DNA from: Syntrophaceae bacterium UBA7544
GTDB lineage: Bacteria > Desulfobacterota > Syntrophia > Syntrophales > Smithellaceae
Reading direction: 5' to 3'
Length of the DNA stretch: 8,531 bases
NCBI GenBank assembly: GCA_002479215.1
Contig: DLME01000211.1
Span: 17,356-25,886 of the forward strand
A model generated the notes under the pieces. The model was not told the origin of the DNA, did not search any database, and saw nothing but the letters and a program-made list of their open reading frames with translations. Of the stretch, positions 1 through 6,332 are shown piece by piece. The stretch's first letter is position 1, and each line of letters opens with the position of its first letter. A program made the position numbers and the translations under genes.

Positions 1-1697
1 TTAATGCCATGAATTCCGTGAGTAGAGAAACAATTGATGCCGAAAAGACATTACAGAATACTTGGGGTGATTTTTCCGGTAAATGTTATATATTTCTGCA
101 GGCGCCAAGCATTGCGCAGTTGCAACAAAAGAACGATCAGTTGATGCCGATATTGGCAGCCGATATTCAGAAGGAAAAACTGTCCTCCGTTTTTCTTCCA
201 TCTTTATTGTTTCCATCACCGGCAATGAGCCAAAAAAATGTGGAAGCCTGGCACAGCTTTTGGGGCAAGGAACGTCTGGCCAAACTAAAGCGGGATGTGG
301 CTGTGGCGGCCAGGGAAAATGGTTTTGCGTCTTCTGCTTTCGAGCCTTTTTGGAAAATAATCAATAATAAAGATGTACACTCCGGAGAAATACCGGAAAA
401 ATATTTTGAATTTTTTGGAATTACCAGGGGCCCGGCGGAATATACGCAGCTGAGCTTGACTGCGACCGGTAAAAACTACGATGCCGAAGATTTAGCTTCC
501 CGTCTTACCAATCAGGGGCTCGCTAAAATATTTGATGTTGGTTTATTTAACGATAGACTGGGGAACTTTTTGAAAAGCATTTTCATCCAGATTGCATTGA
601 TTACAGGGATAGGCATTGTGCTCATTGTCTTTGTGTTTTATTTCGACTGGCTCCTATCACTGGCGGTGCTGGCTCCGATTACTTTTGCCCTGGTAGCCAC
701 GCTGGGAACTCTCAAGATTATCGGCCATCCGCTGGACATTCCCAGCATCATGCTTTGGATTGTCATTATGGGCATGGGGATTAATTATTCTATTTATTAT
801 GCCTGTTTCTACCAGCGCTACCGTGATGAAAACCATCCCGCTATGGACATTGTCAAGCTGGCAATGTTTCTGGCATCTTTTACCACGCTTATTGGTTTCG
901 GCGTATTAGCGATCGCCGAGCACAATCTTTTGCGTAGTATCGGCCTCACCTCTCTTTTAGGCATCGGCTACTCCATCATCGGAGCCTATCTTATTTTGCC
1001 GACATTAGTGAAGAAGATATATGCGCCGTTTAATTTTCCTTCCGGGCCATTGGAAATAGGCTCAAAAGAACATTGGAAGCGTGCTCTATTGCGTTACCGC
1101 CATCTGGAAGCGTATCCGCGGCTTTTCGCCCGTTTTAAAATCATAATTGATCCGATGTTTAAAGAGTTGGATAAATATGTGCAAAACCCCCGCCGGATTA
1201 TTGATATCGGGTGCGGTTACGGGATTCCTGCCGTCTGGCTTCTGGAAATTTATCCTTCCGCTCAAGTATATGGTTTGGAGCCGGACGAAATACGCGTGCT
1301 CATTGCTTCTCAGGCTATAGGAACTCGCGGCAGTGTGGAAATAGGACGGGCTCCCGCTTTGCCTGCTGTCGAAGGCTTTGTTGACTATGTAATAATGTTG
1401 GACATGTTGCATTTAATATCCAATGAAGAACTGCAACTTGTTTTGCAGCGTATTTACGGTAAACTGGAGGTGGGTGGAGCTTTGCTGATAAGAGCGACAG
1501 TGCCATCGAACAAAAAAGTTCCCTGGAAGCGATGGATAGAAACTGCTCGCTTAAAGTTGACTCACACACCAGAACGTTTCCGTAGTGAAAAAGAATTAGT
1601 AGCTTTTATGGGGAAAACCGGTTTTGTTGTCAGTGTTCATGCTTCTGACACGTCAGGAATCGAGGAAAGATGGTTTGTCGGCAATAAGACCTCTTGA
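1..1697 (+). CDS. MMPL/RND-type exporter, C-terminal part, fused to a SAM-dependent methyltransferase (5' partial)
   Basis: Predicted inner-membrane exporter of the RND/MMPL superfamily (like the 'predicted exporter' family found in aryl-polyene clusters) with a methyltransferase tail. The frame is open to the window edge and the protein lacks the first transmembrane half, so it is 5' truncated. The first ATG at 9 is probably internal. Numbered from that ATG, residues 1-185 look like the second periplasmic domain. Five hydrophobic helices follow at about 190-211, 213-236, 245-267, 282-303 and 309-334, fitting TM8-TM12. Residues about 350-562 are a class I methyltransferase: motif I 'DIGCGYG' (399-405), acidic 'GLEPD' (422-426), then 'MLDMLHLI' (463-470) and 'GGALLIRA' (489-496). 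With the usual topology the tail would face the cytosol, where SAM is available. In TM10 the usual GxGxDY motif reads GMGINY (254-260 region), with Asn259 in place of the Asp. The substrate is inferred to be the cluster's acyl or polyene product. The domain calls are firm, the substrate is not. Confidence 0.85.
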   Translation, partial: NAMNSVSRETIDAEKTLQNTWGDFSGKCYIFLQAPSIAQLQQKNDQLMPILAADIQKEKLSSVFLPSLLFPSPAMSQKNVEAWHSFWGKERLAKLKRDVAVAARENGFASSAFEPFWKIINNKDVHSGEIPEKYFEFFGITRGPAEYTQLSLTATGKNYDAEDLASRLTNQGLAKIFDVGLFNDRLGNFLKSIFIQIALITGIGIVLIVFVFYFDWLLSLAVLAPITFALVATLGTLKIIGHPLDIPSIMLWIVIMGMGINYSIYYACFYQRYRDENHPAMDIVKLAMFLASFTTLIGFGVLAIAEHNLLRSIGLTSLLGIGYSIIGAYLILPTLVKKIYAPFNFPSGPLEIGSKEHWKRALLRYRHLEAYPRLFARFKIIIDPMFKELDKYVQNPRRIIDIGCGYGIPAVWLLEIYPSAQVYGLEPDEIRVLIASQAIGTRGSVEIGRAPALPAVEGFVDYVIMLDMLHLISNEELQLVLQRIYGKLEVGGALLIRATVPSNKKVPWKRWIETARLKLTHTPERFRSEKELVAFMGKTGFVVSVHASDTSGIEERWFVGNKTS

Positions 1698-2608
1698 ATA
1701 ATGACTTTAGATTACATTTTATGAAAATATTATCTTACCGCATAGCAATTTATTTTTCCCGGCTTTGGGGGGCGTGGTTTTTCCACACTTTTTCCTGGTT
1801 TATTGCCACCGGTTATTTTTTCCTTTTTCCGGTACGCGTTGCGTACAGCCTGAAATTTTACCGCGCGTTGTTCCCCGCACGAGGTTTTCCCTATCATTTA
1901 TATTGTGTGTGGAAGCAGTATCATAATTTTACCGATGTCTATCTCCACCGGTTTATCACGCGGGCGCAAGAAGAAGCTGAATTTACCAAAGAAGGCTGGG
2001 AATATCTGGACGAAGCGGTAGAAAAAAAGACCGGTGCGATTGTGGTAATGTCGCATATCGGCAACTGGGAACTGGCGGCGCAAATGTTAAACCGCAAAGG
2101 GTTACCCATCATGTTGTATCTGGGGGCAAAGCACAAAGAGCAACTGGAGCGCATGCAAAAGGAATTTCTGGCCAAAAGCGGAATTAAAATAGTGGCGACA
2201 TCAGATAAAGAAAGCTCTCCCTTTGCTCTTCTGGAAGGAATCAGTTTTTTACGGGAAGGAGGAATTGTTTCCATGACGGGAGACCGTTTGTGGGGAAGCC
2301 AGAGTTTCGCTATGGTTGACTTTTTGGGGTATGAGGTAAAACTGCCCGACACACCTCATTTGTTTGCTTTAATGTCGGGCGCACCGCTGATGACCTTTTT
2401 TGTTCATCAGAAGGCGTCTGGCAAATATCATATCACCGTATCTCGAGGGCGGCAGGTTGTAGCTGCAACACGTGCCGATCGTCAGAAAGCAGTATTGGCC
2501 TCGGCACAAACCTATGCCAATGAACTGATGCAAATGGCCTATAAGCATCCGTTCGAATGGCATCATTTCGAGCCCTTTCTTGGCGAAAAAATTGGCAGAG
2601 TTTCATAA
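1694..2608 (+). CDS. LpxL/HtrB-like lysophospholipid acyltransferase
   Basis: Predicted membrane-associated acyltransferase of the lipid A biosynthesis (LpxL/HtrB) family, which moves acyl chains from acyl-ACP to a lipid acceptor at the inner membrane. The N-terminus has a hydrophobic stretch (about residues 23-45 of 304). The catalytic HX4E motif is 'HIGNWE' (121-126). A 'TGDR' block (195-198) matches the second conserved acidic motif of the family, and the end 'HPFEWHHFEPF' (285-295) matches the conserved C-terminal aromatic motif. Length is normal for the family. The start is uncertain. A TTG at 1694 overlaps the stop of the upstream gene by 4 bp, suggesting coupling. An in-frame ATG at 1721 would give 295 residues and begins closer to where homologues start. 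Neither has a strong ribosome binding site. In aryl-polyene clusters such enzymes are thought to attach the chain to a lipid anchor. That role is inferred here from its place between an MMPL exporter and a ketosynthase/ACP module. Confidence 0.85.
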   Translation: MNNDFRLHFMKILSYRIAIYFSRLWGAWFFHTFSWFIATGYFFLFPVRVAYSLKFYRALFPARGFPYHLYCVWKQYHNFTDVYLHRFITRAQEEAEFTKEGWEYLDEAVEKKTGAIVVMSHIGNWELAAQMLNRKGLPIMLYLGAKHKEQLERMQKEFLAKSGIKIVATSDKESSPFALLEGISFLREGGIVSMTGDRLWGSQSFAMVDFLGYEVKLPDTPHLFALMSGAPLMTFFVHQKASGKYHITVSRGRQVVAATRADRQKAVLASAQTYANELMQMAYKHPFEWHHFEPFLGEKIGRVS

Positions 2609-2680
2609 AGATAGAATTTGCTTTTCGCCCGGTTGAATTTAGTATAAGAAGGTCTCTCAATCCGCTGACAGGAGCCGATA
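2609..2680 (+). promoter_or_regulatory. Intergenic gap with a possible sigma-70-like promoter
   Basis: This 72-bp gap is the only clear break in the otherwise packed gene run. It holds TTGCTT at 2618-2623 and TAGTAT at 2640-2645 with a 16-bp spacer; TATAAG at 2643-2648 is an alternative -10. The matches are imperfect and the region is AT-rich, so this could be chance. No hairpin-plus-T-run terminator for the upstream gene is visible. If real, the promoter would drive the block from 2681 onward separately from the exporter and acyltransferase genes. Confidence 0.3.
2670..2674 (+). promoter_or_regulatory. Shine-Dalgarno site AGGAG for the 2681 gene
   Basis: AGGAG lies 6 bases before the ATG at 2681. 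It is a good consensus site and fixes the start of the small gene, which has no overlap with its upstream neighbour. Confidence 0.7.
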
Positions 2681-3079
2681 ATGAAAGTGAATGAAGTTCC
2701 GCAGGAGATTACCTATTATGAAGGTTACAAGCGCGCCTGTTATGCTCTTAACGAGGATGGAAAGTATGTCATTGTTACCAGTTCCGGCTGGAGTGCTGAA
2801 GAAATCGTCAATGGCCTGGCTGTTGCCGAGTTGGAGGCAAAACTGGAAGGTGTAAGGCAGGAAGTTATACGGGGAGAAAAAAGTCCGCTTTTATATCATA
2901 TGGAGCGGCGGCAGATGACACCGGAGATTTTGGCCAAAACAGCAGACATTGCCTGCTTTCGGGTAAAACGGCATTTCCGACCCGCTGTCTTTGCCAAACT
3001 TAAATCGTCAGTTCTGGATCGCTATGCAAAAGCGCTGGCGGTTACCGGACAGGAATTGATAAGCGTGCCGAAAAAATAA
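2681..3079 (+). CDS. Small conserved-looking protein with a possible XRE-like helix-turn-helix C-terminus
   Basis: I cannot assign a named family to this 132-residue soluble protein. It has no signal peptide or membrane segment. The N-terminal part (about 1-40) looks like a small beta-rich unit with several aromatic residues ('ITYYEGYKRACYAL'). Residues 45-65 form a charged helix. The C-terminal part (about 75-130) has the spacing of a Cro/C1-type helix-turn-helix: 'RRQMTPEILAK' (76-86), a turn, 'VKRHFR' (95-100) as a basic recognition-like helix, then 'LDRYAKALAVTGQEL' (112-126), which closely mimics the final helices of XRE proteins. This suggests DNA binding, but the recognition helix is unusual and the fold could serve another role. 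The ATG has a strong ribosome binding site. The gene is first in the second block, 25 bp before the BtrH-like gene, a common place for a regulator of its own operon. That role is inferred. Confidence 0.7.
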   Translation: MKVNEVPQEITYYEGYKRACYALNEDGKYVIVTSSGWSAEEIVNGLAVAELEAKLEGVRQEVIRGEKSPLLYHMERRQMTPEILAKTADIACFRVKRHFRPAVFAKLKSSVLDRYAKALAVTGQELISVPKK

Positions 3080-3104
3080 GTTGAAGAAAGAGAATTATCA
3101 TTAA

Positions 3105-4139
3105 ATGAGCGCAGAAACAACGTCCAGCGGCAAACCTTTTGTTCATTACCACTCTGCCCATTGCGAAAGCGGCGTTACTTTGGCTTTGTTCCGTGATAAA
3201 GGAGTGGAAATAAGCGAAGCCATGATTTTCGGTATCGGCAGCGGCATTTTTTTCGGCCATCTGCCGTTTGTAAAGTGGGTTGGATTACCGATCAGCACTT
3301 TCCGCTCTCAACCCGGCGCGGTTTTCCGTAAAGCCGGGAAACGTCTGGGGGCAGAATTTATTACCAGACGATTCCGCAATCCGCAAAAAGGGATGGATGA
3401 GTTGCGTCGCGTGCTGAAAACCGGCCAAATTGTGGGATTGACGACAAACATCTACTGGCTTTCCTATTTCCCTAATCGCTTCCGTTTTCAATTCAACGGT
3501 CATAATATTATTGTTTTGTGCGAGATTGAGAACGGTTTCCGCGTCAGTGATCCGGTACTGGATCATCCGGTGGATTGTCTGACTGAAGATCTGGAACGGG
3601 CGCGTTTCGCGCATGGTCCCCTGGAGCCGCACGGGTTCATGTATTATCCTCAGAGTGTTTCACAAAATCCCGATATCCGTCTTGCTTGCATTAAGGGTAT
3701 GAGGGATACCTGCAATATGATGCTGCGGATTCCCCTGCCGATTTTCGGTATAAGGGGAATACGTTCCCTGGCCAAAAGAATCATTAGAATGCCTGATAAG
3801 ATCGGTTTTCATGAAGCCTGCCGGCATTTGGCCAATGTTGTCCGCATGCAGGAAGAAGTGGGAACCGGAGGCGCGGGATTTCGTTTTATGTATGCCGCAT
3901 TTCTCCAGGAGGCGGCCGATCTTTTTGGCTCGGATGAGCTTGCCCAATTATCACAGGAAATGACGGCCATCGGCGATATCTGGCGGGAATTTGCCGTAGT
4001 ATCCGCGCGGATCATTAAACAAAGAGGTCAGTCCGAAGATAACTTTGGCAAGGCGGGCGGATTGATGCTTATCTGCGCGGGACGGGAAGAAGAGTTTTTT
4101 AAAACTCTTAATACTGTTGTCAGGAATCTCAAGGCATGA
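3105..4139 (+). CDS. BtrH-like papain-fold acyltransferase (BtrH N-terminal domain, DUF4872-type C-terminus)
   Basis: Resembles proteins with the BtrH N-terminal domain followed by a DUF4872-like region. BtrH of butirosin biosynthesis is a cysteine acyltransferase that moves an acyl group from a carrier protein to an aminoglycoside amine. Of 344 residues, the N-terminal half carries a plausible catalytic set: Cys20 in 'HCES' (19-22), His133 in 'NGHNI' (131-135) and Asp149 in 'SDP' (148-150), in the papain-like order Cys-His-Asp. A glycine-rich 'GIGSGIFFG' follows the first helix (43-51), typical of the family. The C-terminal half (about 185-344) is mainly helical. There is no signal peptide, so it is expected in the cytosol. 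The ATG at 3105 has only a weak purine-rich ribosome site (3083-3092). The end overlaps the ABC ATPase by 4 bp. Next to an ACP and ketosynthases, a role as ACP-dependent transacylase is a reasonable inference. A peptidase-like or thioesterase role is the alternative. Confidence 0.75.
   Translation: MSAETTSSGKPFVHYHSAHCESGVTLALFRDKGVEISEAMIFGIGSGIFFGHLPFVKWVGLPISTFRSQPGAVFRKAGKRLGAEFITRRFRNPQKGMDELRRVLKTGQIVGLTTNIYWLSYFPNRFRFQFNGHNIIVLCEIENGFRVSDPVLDHPVDCLTEDLERARFAHGPLEPHGFMYYPQSVSQNPDIRLACIKGMRDTCNMMLRIPLPIFGIRGIRSLAKRIIRMPDKIGFHEACRHLANVVRMQEEVGTGGAGFRFMYAAFLQEAADLFGSDELAQLSQEMTAIGDIWREFAVVSARIIKQRGQSEDNFGKAGGLMLICAGREEEFFKTLNTVVRNLKA
4090..4109. repeat. 20-bp near-perfect palindrome inside the end of the BtrH-like gene
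   Basis: The arms AAGAGTTTT (4090-4098) and AAAACTCTT (4101-4109) are exact inverted copies separated by TT. It lies 26 bp before the start of the ABC ATPase gene. It encodes ordinary residues (EEFFKTL) and is AT-rich, so chance is quite possible. An operator or a weak RNA hairpin affecting the overlap junction is the other reading. Confidence 0.35.
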
Positions 4140-4882
4140 AGGCTCTGGAAATTTCCGGAATAAATTTTTCCTACAATCAGCCGGTGGACAAATCAGGTAT
4201 CGCCGGGAATGAATACGCTCTGCGTGATTTCTCCATGTCTGTGGAAAGCAGTCAATTCCATGCCCTTTTAGGGCCGAACGGCGCGGGCAAGACCACTCTG
4301 ATGCGGTTGATTACCGGGCAATTGCGGGGATACGCGGGCGAGATAAATATTTGCGGCTATAAAAACATAAATAACGAGGCATTAAATCTTATTGGTTACG
4401 CGCCCCAGCCGATATCGGTATATACAACATTAACAGCGATGGAAAACTTGCGCATCTTCGGCGTCATGGCCGGGCTGTCGGACAAGCTTATAAAAGAACG
4501 GTCAGCAGAAGTATTGGCGGAAACAGGACTTTTGTCTTATGCTCAAAAACACGTATCGACCTACTCCGGAGGCATGTTGCGTAGGTTAAATCTGGCTGTT
4601 GCTCTTCTGCATTCACCGCAACTGTTGTTGTTGGATGAACCCACTGTAGGAGTTGATCCGCAGAGCCGCCATCATATTTATGAGCTGTTAAAAAAAATGA
4701 ACACCACCGGAGTAGCGGTTGTTTTATGCACCCATATCATGGATGAAGCTCAACGCTTGTGCTCAAGGGTAACGCTGTTGGATAAAGGTTCTGTCATATT
4801 TTCAGGTGATATGAACGAAATTGATAATTTAGAAAAATTCTTTTTGGAGAGAACGGGGCGTGGGCTGCGCGACGAAAACTGA
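4136..4882 (+). CDS. ABC transporter ATP-binding protein (ABC-2 exporter type)
   Basis: Cytosolic ATPase that powers the permease encoded next. All family motifs are intact in 248 residues: Walker A 'GPNGAGKT' (46-53), Q-loop Gln91 ('APQP'), signature 'YSGGM' (143-147), Walker B 'LLLLDEP' (163-169) with Glu168 as the expected catalytic base, and the switch His200 ('CTHIMDEA'). The closest style is the CcmA/multidrug or drug-exporter class that pairs with ABC-2 permeases. A slightly long loop lies before Walker A (about 14-28). Length is typical for a single nucleotide-binding domain, so the working transporter is expected to hold two copies with two permease subunits. The ATG overlaps the previous stop as ATGA, implying translational coupling. 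The substrate cannot be read from the sequence; the context suggests the cluster's product or a lipid-linked form of it. Confidence 0.95.
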   Translation: MKALEISGINFSYNQPVDKSGIAGNEYALRDFSMSVESSQFHALLGPNGAGKTTLMRLITGQLRGYAGEINICGYKNINNEALNLIGYAPQPISVYTTLTAMENLRIFGVMAGLSDKLIKERSAEVLAETGLLSYAQKHVSTYSGGMLRRLNLAVALLHSPQLLLLDEPTVGVDPQSRHHIYELLKKMNTTGVAVVLCTHIMDEAQRLCSRVTLLDKGSVIFSGDMNEIDNLEKFFLERTGRGLRDEN

Positions 4883-4894
4883 TAATTATTTATT

Positions 4895-4898
4895 GAGG
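4895..4898 (+). promoter_or_regulatory. Shine-Dalgarno-like GAGG before a TTG start
   Basis: GAGG stands 10 bases before the TTG at 4909. No in-frame ATG is available near the start of the permease, and the protein begins with the expected basic amphipathic segment, so this site supports the TTG as the start codon. Confidence 0.45.
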
Positions 4899-4908
4899 CT
4901 GCCATAAG

Positions 4909-6030
4909 TTGATTTTTAGGAAATTAAAAGAATTGATCAGAAAAGAAATACTGGTGTTATTGCGTGACCGCCAGACTATTCCTGTTCTATTTATAATGCC
5001 GGTGGCACTGATTTTTTTTCTGTCCCTGGCGCTTCAAGGAGTTTATGCGGATAAATTCACCGGCCATCAAATTTTATTGGTTTTGGAAAACGCCACTCAT
5101 GCGCCCAAGGCGGTCAAGCTGGAAGAAAAAATAAGTTCCAGCAAGTTGATTCAGCGCGTCCAACGTCCGGATGGTTATGATAACTATATGCTTTTTGAAT
5201 ACGGTAAAGCGCAGGCTGTAATTTTTATACCGGAGGGGTTTGACGATGGCGCTAAACCAGTGGAAGTGGAGTTTGATCCGGTTCTTGATGCCGGTTATAA
5301 AGTTGCTGTTCGTTCACTCATTACCGGTCTGACTGCGGAAGTGGTTATGGGAATAGATGATATTGAAACTATGGCTTCTAATTTTATTGTTGAAAAAACT
5401 AAGAAAAATAGAAATTTTCCTAGCCCGCTGCAGCAAAGTGTTCCCGGCTGGTCAATTTTTGCGATGTTTTTCATTGCCATTCCCATGTCCATCGGCTTTT
5501 TACGGGAAAAAAATGCCGGCACTTTACAGCGCCTTTTTACCTATCCCGTAAGCGCCAGTTTGGTTATTCTGGGCAAACTTATTCCTTATTATTTAGTTAA
5601 CTTAGTTCAGTTCGTGTTGATGCTTATTGTGGGAGTTTATATAATGCCGCACGTGATTAATTTGCCATTCAACATGGGTGAGCATCCGTGGTATTTAATA
5701 CCAATAACGGTTGTTGTTGCAGCAGCATCTACTGGTTTTGGCGTGCTGGTGGCGTCCCTGGCACGAACACCTGAGCAAGCTTCTACAATTGCGGCAACAG
5801 GGGCGGTGTTGATGGGAGTATTCGGCGGCATTATGGTGCCGTATGTTGTTATGCCGTTGGTGATGAAAAAACTGGCGATGATTTCACCGATGTATTGGGC
5901 GCATCAGGCTTATCTGGATGTATTTTTGCGCGACGCGTCTTTTGGTTTTATTTTACCGAAAATAATTATTTTAACGCTTTTTGCGTTGGGTTGTTTTTAT
6001 ATAGCGGGGAGGAAAGTTAGATGGATGTAA
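4909..6030 (+). CDS. ABC-2 type transporter permease
   Basis: Inner-membrane permease partner of the ATPase just upstream. The 373 residues have the ABC-2 (ABC2_membrane_3-like) layout: a basic N-terminal segment ('RKEILVLLRDRQTIP', 11-25), TM1 at about 24-43, a large extracytoplasmic domain at about 45-178, then a C-terminal bundle with helices near 179-197, 219-246, 262-284, 292-314 and 347-367. The loop 'REKNAGTLQRL' (199-209) is the conserved coupling-helix motif of this family, which contacts the ATPase. The start codon is TTG, supported by a GAGG site and by fit to the family. A 26-bp gap separates it from the ATPase stop, and its 3' end overlaps the ACP gene by 10 bp. One permease and one ATPase suggest a homodimeric exporter. 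The substrate is unknown. Confidence 0.92.
   Translation: MIFRKLKELIRKEILVLLRDRQTIPVLFIMPVALIFFLSLALQGVYADKFTGHQILLVLENATHAPKAVKLEEKISSSKLIQRVQRPDGYDNYMLFEYGKAQAVIFIPEGFDDGAKPVEVEFDPVLDAGYKVAVRSLITGLTAEVVMGIDDIETMASNFIVEKTKKNRNFPSPLQQSVPGWSIFAMFFIAIPMSIGFLREKNAGTLQRLFTYPVSASLVILGKLIPYYLVNLVQFVLMLIVGVYIMPHVINLPFNMGEHPWYLIPITVVVAAASTGFGVLVASLARTPEQASTIAATGAVLMGVFGGIMVPYVVMPLVMKKLAMISPMYWAHQAYLDVFLRDASFGFILPKIIILTLFALGCFYIAGRKVRWM
6008..6012 (+). promoter_or_regulatory. Shine-Dalgarno site GGAGG for the ACP gene
   Basis: A full-consensus GGAGG lies inside the permease coding end, 8 bases before the ACP ATG at 6021. It is the strongest ribosome site in the window and fits the high expression usually needed for a carrier protein. 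Confidence 0.7.
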
Positions 6031-6332
6031 GCCAAGCTTTAAAAGAATTAAATGTATCATCGAGAGAAGAGTTGATTTTCAAGCTCAAAGAACTGATTAT
6101 CAAGGCCTGTGACGTTAAAGACGTGAAACCGGAAGATATAGCCACCGCTGTTCCCTTTATCGGCGGACCTGGTCCGCTTAAATTGGACAGCCTTGACGCC
6201 ATGGAAATTGCCATGGAATTGAGGTATCAGTTTGGTGTGGAATTAAAGAACGCGTCAACCGCGGCCAAAGCGATGCAGTCGTTTGATACACTGGCCGATT
6301 TTGTAATCAACGCGCCGAAGGTTAAAAAGTGA
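6021..6332 (+). CDS. Acyl carrier protein
   Basis: Small acidic carrier protein that holds the growing acyl chain on a 4'-phosphopantetheine arm. In 103 residues the attachment site is Ser57 in 'LDSLD' (55-59), followed by the classic recognition helix 'AMEIAMELRYQFGVEL' (60-75). The loop before the serine is extended and glycine-rich ('FIGGPGPLKLDS', 46-57). It replaces the usual short DLGxDS motif of fatty-acid ACP and resembles the ACPs I know from aryl-polyene clusters. The C-terminus ends in a lysine-rich tail. It has an excellent ribosome site, overlaps the permease by 10 bp and overlaps the ketosynthase by 4 bp (GTGA). Being placed directly before two ketosynthase-type genes, it is very likely their dedicated carrier rather than the housekeeping AcpP. 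Confidence 0.93.
   Translation: MDVSQALKELNVSSREELIFKLKELIIKACDVKDVKPEDIATAVPFIGGPGPLKLDSLDAMEIAMELRYQFGVELKNASTAAKAMQSFDTLADFVINAPKVKK

Noticed and set aside
83..367. Second + strand open frame within the exporter's periplasmic domain
   Set aside because: It overlaps the long exporter frame throughout, has a low-complexity Gly/Cys patch and no recognisable domain.
1086..1412. Open frame on the - strand opposite the methyltransferase domain
   Set aside because: It lies fully inside a strongly supported gene with conserved motifs, and its translation shows no family features.
3285..3947. Two - strand open frames opposite the BtrH-like gene
   Set aside because: Composition is shadow-like, with no motifs and no ribosome sites; the + strand frame has a conserved catalytic layout.
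5637..5831. - strand frame rich in Ala/Thr/Pro opposite the permease
   Set aside because: This is the expected antisense image of a transmembrane-coding segment.
6198..6221. Tandem near-repeat of GCCATGGAA in the ACP gene
   Set aside because: It simply encodes the repeated AME(I/L) helix residues of the carrier protein and does not extend beyond two units.
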